From Lachnospiraceae bacterium (GTDB lineage Bacteria > Bacillota > Clostridia > Lachnospirales > Lachnospiraceae): a stretch of 64,000 nucleotides of DNA. The stretch is taken from positions 1 through 64,000 of the forward strand of contig JAFRLH010000024.1 of the NCBI GenBank assembly GCA_017431345.1. The letters run 5' to 3'. Below the pieces are notes generated by a model. That model saw only the letters and a program-made list of their open reading frames with translations, was not told the origin of the DNA and made no database searches. Below are positions 51,480 through 59,859 of the stretch, one piece after another. The translations under genes were made by a program, and so were the position numbers. Positions within the stretch are counted from its first letter, which is position 1. Each line of letters opens with the position of its first letter.

Positions 51480-53216
51480 TCATTCCGCTGACGCCGCCTC
51501 TTTCTTTTTCCCGGCTCTGATTTCAAAGGCAGTGCGGTTGAAACTCATTGTCATCAGATAACGTTTTTCATCAGAGATCTGCTCCGCTATGCTGAGCAGG
51601 ACATGGCTGCCAAGGGAAGTGACTGCCATATCATCATCTGTCGGATCAAAGATCACGCCTGTATCCCGGGTAATCATCCGGATCTTATCCTCCTGGAGGA
51701 GCAGGCTGCATTCTCCCTCTATTTCCTTCTTCCCGTTCTTTTCAGCGATCAGCATGAACAGTTCCTCAAAAAGCAGCATCACCCGGAATACGGTCGAGTG
51801 ATCATAGGAACGTGCTTCCAGCGCTTCACTGATCTCGTCCCGGACGCGCTGTACAGAATACGGTTCGACAGTCAGATCATAAAGCAGGCATTCCCTGTTC
51901 TGTCCGCGCGCGCCAAGCAGCAGCGGCGCGTCATCCGCGTACCGGAGACGGAGAAAGCCCATGCTTCCGAACCAGGCCAGCACCGATGCCAGCATCAATC
52001 CGGCAAAAACACCATTTACACCGAAAAGAAGTCCGCCCAGCACGGCAAAAGGAGCGGGAAGCAGAAGATCCCGCATTCCGCTCACCCACAGTCCCAGCCG
52101 GATCCGGTCAAGCAGCAGAACATAGGACGGATACAGGTAAAGAAGACTTACGAAGGGAGAGCCCCCAGACAGAATGCGGATCCCGGTCACAGCAGCCTGT
52201 CCTATAGTCGGATCAGAGATGCCGAGAATATCCGGTACAGCAGGAGCCAGAATGAACAGAAATACCGCAGCGGCGATCCCTTCCGCGATGGCCGTCTTCC
52301 GGGCCAGCCTGTAAATAGCCCGTACACCCGGAAAGCAATCCTCTGCAAGATAAACGCCGAGAATTGGCGTGATCGCTTCTCCGATCCCGTCGAAAACAAG
52401 CTGAAATTCCCGGCACAGCACCGCTGCAGAGACCAGGATCAGACAGTCTGCGCCGAACCGTGCGGTGATAAAAGCGTTCATAACAGCGGTAAAAACAGCA
52501 AGTGTCAGATAAGCGCCTGCATCGATAATACTGCATCGGAAGACCCTTTTCATCAGCGAAAAGGAAAAATACAGATTGAGACGAAGGGAATTATTCTTTC
52601 GCAGCAGATGAAGCGCCAGGATTCCCAGCGACACTGCTGTGAACAGGAAAGAAGCCAGACTGATACCGCTTATTCCCATCCGCTGGCCCAGAAAGAGGGA
52701 AGCAGCTATGTTTCCAATGCCCTGGGCTGTGTTGGCAAGCGCAGTGATCTGTTCATCCCCGTCAGCATAGACCATGCCCGACAACAGCAGGTTCCAGGGC
52801 AGAAGGAACATCGCGATCCGCATCCAGAACAGATAATCCCTCGCCTGCGCAAAAACTGCCGGAGACGGATGGCAGCTGTTAAGATAAGGGATAGCCAGCA
52901 GACAGAATGCCGCGAAAAGCGCCGCGCCGATCAGCGCCGACATCAGGATGCCGAATCCGAAGACCCTGTCCGCTTCCTGCTGCCGGAATCTTCCCGTTTC
53001 AGCGGAATATAGGATCGGAATGCCGAACGCAAAAACAGAGCCGCAGAAAATGGCCGCCGAATAAAGCGGCGTCACCAGCGTGATTCCCGCGACCCCCGTC
53101 TCTCCGATGACGAGACCTGCTACGATCGAGTCCGACATCAGAAGCACGGAAGAAACGACCATGCTCAGCGTCCCGCCAAGCAGCATTGAAAAGTACTTTT
53201 TTGACATGAGAGACAT
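51480..53216 (-). CDS. MATE transporter fused to a degenerate RsbW-like ATPase domain
   Basis: 578 residues. Residues 1-430 are a MATE-type transporter with about twelve helices (GTLSMVVSSVLLMSDSIVAGLVIG at the start). Residues about 445-565 are a soluble domain like the HATPase of anti-sigma kinases: LLFEELFMLIAEKNGKKE matches the N-box helix but the Mg-binding Asn is Leu (compare EEIFINIASYAY in the upstream gene), DTGVIFDP keeps the G1 Asp/Gly, and the G2 glycines are mostly lost. It may bind a STAS partner without being a kinase (inference). It starts one base after the phosphatase stop, as the third operon gene. Confidence 0.8.
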   Translation of the reverse strand: MSLMSKKYFSMLLGGTLSMVVSSVLLMSDSIVAGLVIGETGVAGITLVTPLYSAAIFCGSVFAFGIPILYSAETGRFRQQEADRVFGFGILMSALIGAALFAAFCLLAIPYLNSCHPSPAVFAQARDYLFWMRIAMFLLPWNLLLSGMVYADGDEQITALANTAQGIGNIAASLFLGQRMGISGISLASFLFTAVSLGILALHLLRKNNSLRLNLYFSFSLMKRVFRCSIIDAGAYLTLAVFTAVMNAFITARFGADCLILVSAAVLCREFQLVFDGIGEAITPILGVYLAEDCFPGVRAIYRLARKTAIAEGIAAAVFLFILAPAVPDILGISDPTIGQAAVTGIRILSGGSPFVSLLYLYPSYVLLLDRIRLGLWVSGMRDLLLPAPFAVLGGLLFGVNGVFAGLMLASVLAWFGSMGFLRLRYADDAPLLLGARGQNRECLLYDLTVEPYSVQRVRDEISEALEARSYDHSTVFRVMLLFEELFMLIAEKNGKKEIEGECSLLLQEDKIRMITRDTGVIFDPTDDDMAVTSLGSHVLLSIAEQISDEKRYLMTMSFNRTAFEIRAGKKKEAASAE

Positions 53217-53217
53217 A

Positions 53218-55524
53218 TCAGTGCAACCTTTTCCGTACTGTCAGGATATTTTTTCCGTCTTCCCGCTTATATTCCGCATCATCCATCGCTTCCCTGACCA
53301 TGTAGATCCCGAAACCGCCGGACTGCCTCTCCTCCACATCCATTTCCAGATCCGGATCCGGTCTTTCCAGCGGATCATACGGTTCTCCCGTATCGCTGAT
53401 GGATATTTCCGCCATGTCCGTATCGGGATCGATATTCGCCAGGATCTCTGCATCCCCGGTCCCGTCAGGGTAAGCATAGCTGGCAATGTTGATAAAGATC
53501 TCTTCCACTGCCATGCTGATCTGCTTCTTCGCTTTTGCTCCGCAGCCTGCCCTGTCCAGCAATCCGTCTATTTTCTCAAGCACCGGATAAAGATTCTCTT
53601 CCGCCGCCTTCACGGTCAGCTTCTCTGTCAGCAGGTCCAAAGGCTCTTCTCCCTGTCTGCCCGGATCTTTTCCACGGCCGGAATTCCCTGCGTAATACAG
53701 ACAGATCTGCGTAATATCGTCGAACTGCGGTTCTCCTTCCGCAAAAGCGTCGATGCTTTTCCGTACTGTTTCACAGATCTGCCGGCAGGCGGCTTCCCCT
53801 GTCCCGAACTCATCCGAGAGGATCTCCAGCAGCCGGTCATCCCCGAACCTGCTTTCATCCGCTTTGGAAGCCTCCGTCACGCCGTCCGTATACAGATAAA
53901 TGAAATCGCCGGGCAAAAGACAGACCGTCTGTTCCAGGTAAGGCGCCCCTTCCATCATGGCCAGGACCAGATTCACTTTCTGATCGACGAAAACGGCTTT
54001 CCGGTTCCGGATCAGCACCGGGCGGTTGTGCCCCGCATTCACATAGCGCACCAGACCGGTATCTGTTTCCAGGATGCCCATCCACGCCGTCAGGAACATC
54101 TGCGAATCATTTCCGTCACAGAGACTTTCATTGGCATGGATAAAAATATCCGCCGGGGCATCCCCGCGTTCCGCATAGTCTCTCAGGACAGTTTTGGAAG
54201 TCATCATGAACATGGCCGCCGGTATGCCCTTGCCGGAAACATCCGCGATCACAAACGCCAGCCGGTTTTCATCCAGCAGATAGAAATCGTAGAAATCCCC
54301 GCCTACTTCCTTTGCCGTATCCATGGAGGCAAATATGGAAAAATCAGTCCTTCCGGGATAGGGAGGGAATACGGACGGCAGCGCGGACTCCTGGATATTC
54401 TTTGCCAGCGCCAGTTCCTCATCGATCCTGGATGCCGCTGCCGCAATGTACTGTTTCAGGGTACTGACTGTAGAATTAATATCATCCGACAGATCGGAAA
54501 ATTCCGCGTTGGAGCGGACGTCCACGACCTCTTCCAGATCCCCTTCCGTGATCTTTGACAGGGAATGATTGACTCTGTCCAGATTGTTGACCACGAGCAT
54601 TCGGACCAGAAGGAAGATCACGGAAAACAGTACAAGAAAGAGAAGGATCTCCACAGCCCCCATCGTCCGGATGGAAGAATCCCTCTCCAGAATGATCTCG
54701 TTCTCCGGAAGGACTGTCATAATATAATATCCCTCCGTAAAAATATACATACATGAGCAGGACTGCCCGTATACCTGCGCATGGAACACTTCGTTCTCCG
54801 GCATCGAATCCCGGTCGATCCTGATCCCGGCGTTTTCCAGATCCTGCCCCTCGTTCCCGTACAGATCGCTGACGATCTTCCGGTCCTCTCCGGCAATGAT
54901 CACACAGCCGCTCTGCCCCACATGGCGGTTCTTCGCAGCCTTTATGACATACTTGTCGATATCCTGCCGGAAACGTTCCCCGTCATAGCCGACCTCGACA
55001 AAACCGCCGTCCTTCAGAACGGCGCCGGCATATTTTCTGGAAAGGGAAGGATCAAAGGAAGTCGGCTGATAGCTCTGGACATATTCCGTCTCTGTCCCGT
55101 CCAGCAGGCACAGGAACTCCGCGGACTGTGTCCCGTCTCCCATATAATAATCCTGAAAGTCCGGATAAGTCGTCGCGATAATAACGCCGTTCTGATCGAT
55201 GATATTGATCTCCGCCACATCATAACGATCCATCAGGCGCAGCAGCCCTTCGTTCTCAGCAGGGGCGCCTCCGTCAATATCCTGTGCGATCTTTTTGCAA
55301 AGTTCCAGCAGGTTCTCATCCGAAGCATCGATCACATCCTGTCTCACATCGCTGACATTGGTCCGGAGGAGCATTTCTGCATTTCTTCGGGACATATTCG
55401 TCTGATGGATCCAGCTGAACGCCATGGATGTCAGAAAAGCGATAATGACGATGGCCATCAGCCAGTTAAAGAATGTGCGGGATATGGTGATCCTGCTGTT
55501 CCTGTTCTTTTTATTGTCCGCCAT
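53218..55524 (-). CDS. Sensor SpoIIE/RsbU-type PP2C phosphatase with RsbW-like domain
   Basis: 768 residues. An N-terminal helix (about 17-36), an extracellular Cache-like sensor (about 40-285), a second helix (about 295-315) and a HAMP region (VNNLDRVNHSLSKITEGDLEEV) lead to a PP2C domain with MDTAKEVGGDFYDFY, VIADVSGKGIPAAMF and LYTDGVTEA (metal Asp residues present). The last 135 residues are an HATPase with EEIFINIASYAYPDG, DTGEPYDPLE and GGFGIYMVRE, all key residues intact. So one protein holds both the phosphatase and the kinase of a partner switch. Follows the STAS gene by three bases. Confidence 0.87.
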   Translation of the reverse strand: MADNKKNRNSRITISRTFFNWLMAIVIIAFLTSMAFSWIHQTNMSRRNAEMLLRTNVSDVRQDVIDASDENLLELCKKIAQDIDGGAPAENEGLLRLMDRYDVAEINIIDQNGVIIATTYPDFQDYYMGDGTQSAEFLCLLDGTETEYVQSYQPTSFDPSLSRKYAGAVLKDGGFVEVGYDGERFRQDIDKYVIKAAKNRHVGQSGCVIIAGEDRKIVSDLYGNEGQDLENAGIRIDRDSMPENEVFHAQVYGQSCSCMYIFTEGYYIMTVLPENEIILERDSSIRTMGAVEILLFLVLFSVIFLLVRMLVVNNLDRVNHSLSKITEGDLEEVVDVRSNAEFSDLSDDINSTVSTLKQYIAAAASRIDEELALAKNIQESALPSVFPPYPGRTDFSIFASMDTAKEVGGDFYDFYLLDENRLAFVIADVSGKGIPAAMFMMTSKTVLRDYAERGDAPADIFIHANESLCDGNDSQMFLTAWMGILETDTGLVRYVNAGHNRPVLIRNRKAVFVDQKVNLVLAMMEGAPYLEQTVCLLPGDFIYLYTDGVTEASKADESRFGDDRLLEILSDEFGTGEAACRQICETVRKSIDAFAEGEPQFDDITQICLYYAGNSGRGKDPGRQGEEPLDLLTEKLTVKAAEENLYPVLEKIDGLLDRAGCGAKAKKQISMAVEEIFINIASYAYPDGTGDAEILANIDPDTDMAEISISDTGEPYDPLERPDPDLEMDVEERQSGGFGIYMVREAMDDAEYKREDGKNILTVRKRLH

Positions 55525-55527
55525 CTC

Positions 55528-55824
55528 TTACTCGATCTCCAGAAAAGCAGACAGGCCTGTGACATCAAAGACCTCCTGCACATCCGGCTGCGGATTGCGG
55601 ATCACCATATGTCCCTGTTTCCTCATCATTTTCTGCGCCATGGAAAGGACGCGGAGTCCCGCTGAGGTGATAAAGGAAAGTTTTTCAAAATCAAATACCA
55701 GTTCCGTGATCCCTGCTGCCGATGTGCGCAGTTCTTTCTCCAGATCTTTGGAAGAGATCGTGTCAAGACGGCCTTCCAGCGCGATGGTAAGGCTGGTTCC
55801 GTTCGTTGTTTTCGTGATTTTCAT
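55528..55824 (-). CDS. STAS anti-sigma-factor-antagonist protein
   Basis: 98 residues of the SpoIIAA/RsbV type. LEGRLDTISSKDLEKEL and FDFEKLSFITSAGLRVLSMAQKM, with the phosphorylatable Ser in ITSAGL. In known partner switches the unphosphorylated form binds a kinase-like HATPase and PP2C removes the phosphate. Here kinase and phosphatase domains are in the next gene and another HATPase-like domain in the MATE gene. GGAG precedes the ATG. Confidence 0.9.
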   Translation of the reverse strand: MKITKTTNGTSLTIALEGRLDTISSKDLEKELRTSAAGITELVFDFEKLSFITSAGLRVLSMAQKMMRKQGHMVIRNPQPDVQEVFDVTGLSAFLEIE

Positions 55825-56021
55825 ACCGGCTGTTCTCCTGTCAGGCCCCGCCGCCTGCCCGGATCATATTCTGCTGTCGACCTCAGATTACCATGAATGA
55901 CATGACTTTGCCGGCGCTCCGGCGGGACTTCATAATACAGTTATCATAACAGGAAAAACGCCATATCTCAACAAACAGATAACAGACCTTCCCGGATATA
56001 CGTATTTTTTACAGGCGAGGA

Positions 56022-57548
56022 TTACCTGACTTTGATCTTCACGGTTACCGTCTTCGATCCTTTTTCATATTCCATGTTTCCGGCCGCCTTTATTTTGATC
56101 TTCAACGGATAGGTACCCTTTGCCAGTTTCTTTTTTACCGTGATCTTACCGCTCTTTTTGTTCACGGTAATCTTCCTGTTTCCCTTAACTTTCTTATAAG
56201 TGACCTTTCCTTCCGCCTTTTGAATGACCGCTGCCTTGCTGATCTTGATGACCTGCGCTTTTTTCTTCAGTTTTTTGTATTTCACTTTGACTGTTCTGCC
56301 TTTGACCGACAGCGGATTCTTCTGAAGACCGAGTTTCGGTAATACTTCTATATCTGTTTCCAGGCAGACTGTACAGGTAAGCTTTTTATATCCATTCTTT
56401 TTTGCAGTAGGTTCTTTTATCGTTTTTCCGGAATCCCATACATGTGTTCTGCATACTTTCGGTGCATCGGACGTGTAATTAAAGATCACTGTTACGGGGC
56501 TGATTTCCTCATCTTCTCTATCTTCATAAACTGCATTCTTAATCTTATCCCAGTCGCTCTTTGTACCTCCATAATAAATTCTTTTCAGCTGATCACAGTA
56601 ATAAAATGCTTCCGTTCCGATCGCATTCACGCTCTTCGGAATCTTGATATGCTCAAGCCGCGTACAGAAACTAAAGGCATTGTCACCGATTGTCTTCACT
56701 TTATCAGGTATCGTAATGCTGCTCAGGCTGCTGCAGCCATCAAACGCATTGTAGGCGATCTCCGTCACATTTTCCGGAATCCGGATTTCCGTAAGACCGC
56801 TGCAGCCTGAAAGAACACCATAGTCTATTTTTGTCAGCGTTTTCGGCAGTGAAACCGTTTTCAGACTGATACAATTGCATAAAGCATGCTTACCGATGTT
56901 TGTCACACTTTCCGGAATGGTAATACGCTTCATTCCTTCACAGTAATAGAAAGCATCTTCCCCGATCGTCTGCATGCCGTCCGGGAGAGCTGCTTCTTTC
57001 AGTTTTTTACAAAAACCGAAAGCATTATAGCCAATACTTTTTAAATTTTTCGGAAAAACAACGCTTTCCAGGCTGCTGCAGAATCCGAACGTATATTCTC
57101 TGATGTCCGTCAAATTGTCCGGAAGCGCGACGCTGACAAGATTTTCACATTCAAAGAAAACGCCCTCACCCATCTTTTTCAACTGCCCCGGGAGCTTTAC
57201 TCTCTTCAGATTTCTGCATCTGTAAAAAGCATAATCTCCTATTTCAACTATATTGTCACCGATGACCACAGAAGTGATCTTATCCCTGCGGCTGTACCAG
57301 GGTGGACAGTTGTCTGTAAAGTTAGAATAGGCGTCAGAATAAAAGTTGCTTACAATTCCATCTTCTTTTCCTGCCGCAGTGATCGTTAAGGTTCCTGAAT
57401 CGTCCAGGGTCCATACCGTTTCATGATCTATGATATATCCGCAATTTCCTGATGCTATGGTCTTGGCCTGTGTGATTACCGGCATCAACAAAAGGCATAC
57501 CGCAATTACAAAAAGCAAACCGGCTGTCTGTTTTCCTGCTGATTTCAT
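56022..57548 (-). CDS. Secreted BspA-like leucine-rich repeat protein
   Basis: 508 residues. Signal peptide at 1-28 (KQTAGLLFVIAVCLLLMPVITQAKT). From about 95 to 320 come roughly ten LRR_5 units of the IGxxAFxxCxxLxxIxIPxSV type. A short CRTHVWDSG...CTVCLETD segment follows, then a lysine-rich Ig-like C-terminal domain. No sortase motif. BspA-like proteins often mediate adhesion to host or other cells; that role is inferred from the family. Confidence 0.87.
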   Translation of the reverse strand: MKSAGKQTAGLLFVIAVCLLLMPVITQAKTIASGNCGYIIDHETVWTLDDSGTLTITAAGKEDGIVSNFYSDAYSNFTDNCPPWYSRRDKITSVVIGDNIVEIGDYAFYRCRNLKRVKLPGQLKKMGEGVFFECENLVSVALPDNLTDIREYTFGFCSSLESVVFPKNLKSIGYNAFGFCKKLKEAALPDGMQTIGEDAFYYCEGMKRITIPESVTNIGKHALCNCISLKTVSLPKTLTKIDYGVLSGCSGLTEIRIPENVTEIAYNAFDGCSSLSSITIPDKVKTIGDNAFSFCTRLEHIKIPKSVNAIGTEAFYYCDQLKRIYYGGTKSDWDKIKNAVYEDREDEEISPVTVIFNYTSDAPKVCRTHVWDSGKTIKEPTAKKNGYKKLTCTVCLETDIEVLPKLGLQKNPLSVKGRTVKVKYKKLKKKAQVIKISKAAVIQKAEGKVTYKKVKGNRKITVNKKSGKITVKKKLAKGTYPLKIKIKAAGNMEYEKGSKTVTVKIKVR

Positions 57549-57604
57549 CTCTCTTCCCCCTCTGTATCCTATTCAATTTACTCCCGAAAATGGTTACTGC
57601 TGTT

Positions 57605-57651
57605 CCCTTCGCCGATTCAGCGAAGGGAAAGAGGCGGCCTGCCGGCCGCCT
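57605..57651 (-). terminator. Tandem hairpins after the SGNH gene
   Basis: Minus-strand AGGCGGCC/GGCCGCCT followed by CTTT, then CCCTTCGC/GCGAAGGG. Together they probably end the SGNH transcript. Confidence 0.6.
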
Positions 57652-57666
57652 GAACTGCTTTCTGTT

Positions 57667-58734
57667 CTATCGGAGTCCTTTCCACTCTTTTGCCTCTTTG
57701 GAAGACGAGAAATCCATGCCATGGTTCTGCGTCTGATCCGCTATATAACAAGCCTTCTTTAAAATGGCTTTTTTACGGAACGGCCCGTTTTGTTGGGCAA
57801 AATTTGTTCCTTTTGCCCGCCTGTGAAAGACAGGGACACGGAATGTGGATACTGCCCGATAAGCTTTTACTGTCGGCGCTGCACTCTTTTTATAAACCGC
57901 GGAATACAGGGTTGCCGCATGCAGGTATGCGCCAAGCTGGGTGGAATGCATCTCATCTGTAACAACCAGATCACTTAGAAATCTTCCCTGCCTTCTATAA
58001 ACCGCATAGTCTTTTGGCGATACACCGGACGCATAATGAAACCCGTATGCATAGAAATAATTAAAGAATGCCTTTCCGGAGTATGCGCCGATCACTTTTT
58101 TGAATTTCAGATCTGACTTTTTGAGTTCTTTGACGATTCTTTTTGTGATCCGGTCGTCCTTATCCTGGCGCTCTTTCTGTACATCAAGCGGTTTCTGCGG
58201 AGTGACATGATAATTCGGCATAAAGACTACCACAGTGGTCTTTTTATCAGCCAGACATTTTACAATATCCATGACTCCTTTTTTGCTGTAATTGTAGCTG
58301 TGCGCTCTTCCGTGATCCTGCAGGAAAATATAATCATAATGCTTTACTTTCCCTTTTTTATTCAGCAGTACCTTTTTATAATTATTGAACAGCTTTTCAT
58401 CATAAGAATTCCGATCCGTATAGAAGAGTTCACTTTTCTTTAATTTACTGTATTTCCCTTTGGAATGAACCATTGCCCTGACATTAAAGGAAAAGTCGAA
58501 CGGTGATTTTCCGACCGCCATCAGCGTGGATACTTTGATATCTTTTCCTGTCGCTTCAGAAACGATTTTTCCGTACATTTCAGGCATATTGTTATAATAG
58601 GATACACTGTTGCCGATGAACAGACAGGTGATTTTCTCCTTAGCCTGTGCCGTGACCGGCTGAGCGGCAGGCAGTACCATGACTGTCAGGATCAGCATTG
58701 TACGTAAAAACTGCAGTTTCTTCTGTTTACTCAT
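57667..58734 (-). CDS. Secreted SGNH/GDSL-like hydrolase (DUF4886-like)
   Basis: 355 residues. Signal peptide at 1-32 ending PVTAQAKEK. Block I reads FIGNSVSYYNNMP (Ser nucleophile in GNS), the middle has FLQDHGRAHSY, and DEMHSTQLGAYLHAA supplies the Asp-x-x-His of block V. The family removes acyl or acetyl esters, often from polysaccharides. Start ATG at 58734 is nine bases after GAGGG. The lysine-rich composition resembles the neighbouring secreted protein. Substrate unknown. Confidence 0.75.
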   Translation of the reverse strand: MSKQKKLQFLRTMLILTVMVLPAAQPVTAQAKEKITCLFIGNSVSYYNNMPEMYGKIVSEATGKDIKVSTLMAVGKSPFDFSFNVRAMVHSKGKYSKLKKSELFYTDRNSYDEKLFNNYKKVLLNKKGKVKHYDYIFLQDHGRAHSYNYSKKGVMDIVKCLADKKTTVVVFMPNYHVTPQKPLDVQKERQDKDDRITKRIVKELKKSDLKFKKVIGAYSGKAFFNYFYAYGFHYASGVSPKDYAVYRRQGRFLSDLVVTDEMHSTQLGAYLHAATLYSAVYKKSAAPTVKAYRAVSTFRVPVFHRRAKGTNFAQQNGPFRKKAILKKACYIADQTQNHGMDFSSSKEAKEWKGLR

Positions 58735-58839
58735 TATTCTCATCCCTCACTGACCACATAATTCAGGACAGGCTGACCGGAAGCCGCCTTATAAAATAAA
58801 GGTATCACAACATAACTACAAAAACAATCAAAATATGCC

Positions 58840-59523
58840 TTAATAATGAAAAGGGCATCTGCTTCCGATACACTGATTATTTTCCGCCGAATGTCTGCAG
58901 ATGATTCGTGTTTTCTTCATTTCTATGCCGAAATGTTCCTTCACAAAATCGATTGCGGCTGCTATAGAGAGATACGAATCCCGCTTGCAGCATCTCGGTC
59001 CGCCATTTTCTCCGATCGCTTCCAGTGATTTTGCAGTCATCTTATTGGACAATGAAAACGGTTTTCCCTTAAGCGGCGTTGATCCGGAAATGATGGAGAC
59101 AAACATGCCGGAACTGATCCCTGCGCCGCACGCTCCCCAGAATCCGCAGCTGCCTCCGGGCACTTTCCTGCCCCGGTTCAGGATTTCCTGCAGCGCTGTT
59201 TCCAGCTTCAGCTCCCCGCCTGCATTTTTATATGCTGTAAGCAGCGCGGCGCCGACCATCACATGATGTTCCGGGCCGTGCATATGGCAGAACGGCATCG
59301 CCATCATCTTTTCAATGATCTCCACCGGGTCCTTTGATGTTTCCCGAAGACAGATACCGACGATCGCATCCATTCCTGCCGTATGACATGAGTCACAGAC
59401 AAAATGGCCCTTTATGCAGCGGGTCTTACTCATGATCATTTTATGACATACAGCACATTCCATGAGTTCCTCTGTCTCCAGATACTCAAGCGGCGCTTTG
59501 CAGATCAGACATTCTTCTTTCAT
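58840..59523 (-). CDS. DUF5714 cysteine-rich protein
   Basis: 227 residues with many Cys/His: CLICKAPLEYL, CAVCHKM, CIKGHFVCDSCH near the start (zinc-ribbon-like), GGSCGFWGACGAG in the middle, GGPRCCKRD, and CIGSRCPFH at the end. This matches DUF5714, a family of unknown function. The Cys sets may bind zinc or Fe-S. The ATG at 59523 follows AGGAGG by nine bases. A consensus promoter lies upstream. Confidence 0.75.
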   Translation of the reverse strand: MKEECLICKAPLEYLETEELMECAVCHKMIMSKTRCIKGHFVCDSCHTAGMDAIVGICLRETSKDPVEIIEKMMAMPFCHMHGPEHHVMVGAALLTAYKNAGGELKLETALQEILNRGRKVPGGSCGFWGACGAGISSGMFVSIISGSTPLKGKPFSLSNKMTAKSLEAIGENGGPRCCKRDSYLSIAAAIDFVKEHFGIEMKKTRIICRHSAENNQCIGSRCPFHY

Positions 59524-59581
59524 ACAGCAATTCCTCCTGTCCGCGGGAATAATTTTTGTTTTTTTTATGATTGCTGTCACC

Positions 59582-59609
59582 ATTATATTTCACGCCATTT
59601 ATATGTCAA
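59582..59609 (-). promoter_or_regulatory. Promoter of the DUF5714 gene
   Basis: TTGACA (59604-59609), 16-base spacer, TATAAT (59582-59587) on the minus strand. Confidence 0.75.
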
Positions 59610-59728
59610 TAGAAGCAGTCCTGATCATCCTTTTACTGATCTGTTTCACCATAAGAACATTTCACGCTTTCTGAACAACTTCTTTTTCAGCCATATTGAT
59701 TCCCGGCTGATTTTTGCAGCATATCGAA

Positions 59729-59758
59729 TTGACAAAAACGTTAAGGACATGATATGAT
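59729..59758 (+). promoter_or_regulatory. Promoter of the ATP-grasp/alpha-E operon
   Basis: TTGACA (59729-59734), 18-base spacer, TATGAT (59753-59758). The expected start is near 59765, directly before the hairpin at 59768. Confidence 0.65.
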
Positions 59759-59767
59759 TTTTTTGGC

Positions 59768-59805
59768 AAAGGCGCCTTTCACTTCGGTGTTCGGCGCCTT
59801 TTTTT
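59768..59805 (+). terminator. Terminator-like hairpin at the very 5' end of the transcript
   Basis: Stem AAAGGCGCC/GGCGCCTTT enclosing CAC-TTCG-GTG (a stable UUCG-type tetraloop) and followed by seven T. No plus-strand gene precedes it, so it would act as an attenuator, a 5' stabiliser or the end of a tiny RNA. Confidence 0.7.
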
Positions 59806-59859
59806 AAAGCGGGGATCCGCAGGATGTGTTTCTGAGGATGAAAGGAGGAATGTACTGCA

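Noticed and set aside
51603..54558. Two long plus-strand frames (51603-53012 and 53080-54558)
   Set aside because: They mirror the MATE fusion and phosphatase genes, have no ribosome site and show no domain or membrane pattern.
59462..59674. 70-codon hydrophobic frame on the plus strand before the ATP-grasp operon
   Set aside because: It overlaps the DUF5714 start and its consensus promoter on the other strand and has no ribosome site.
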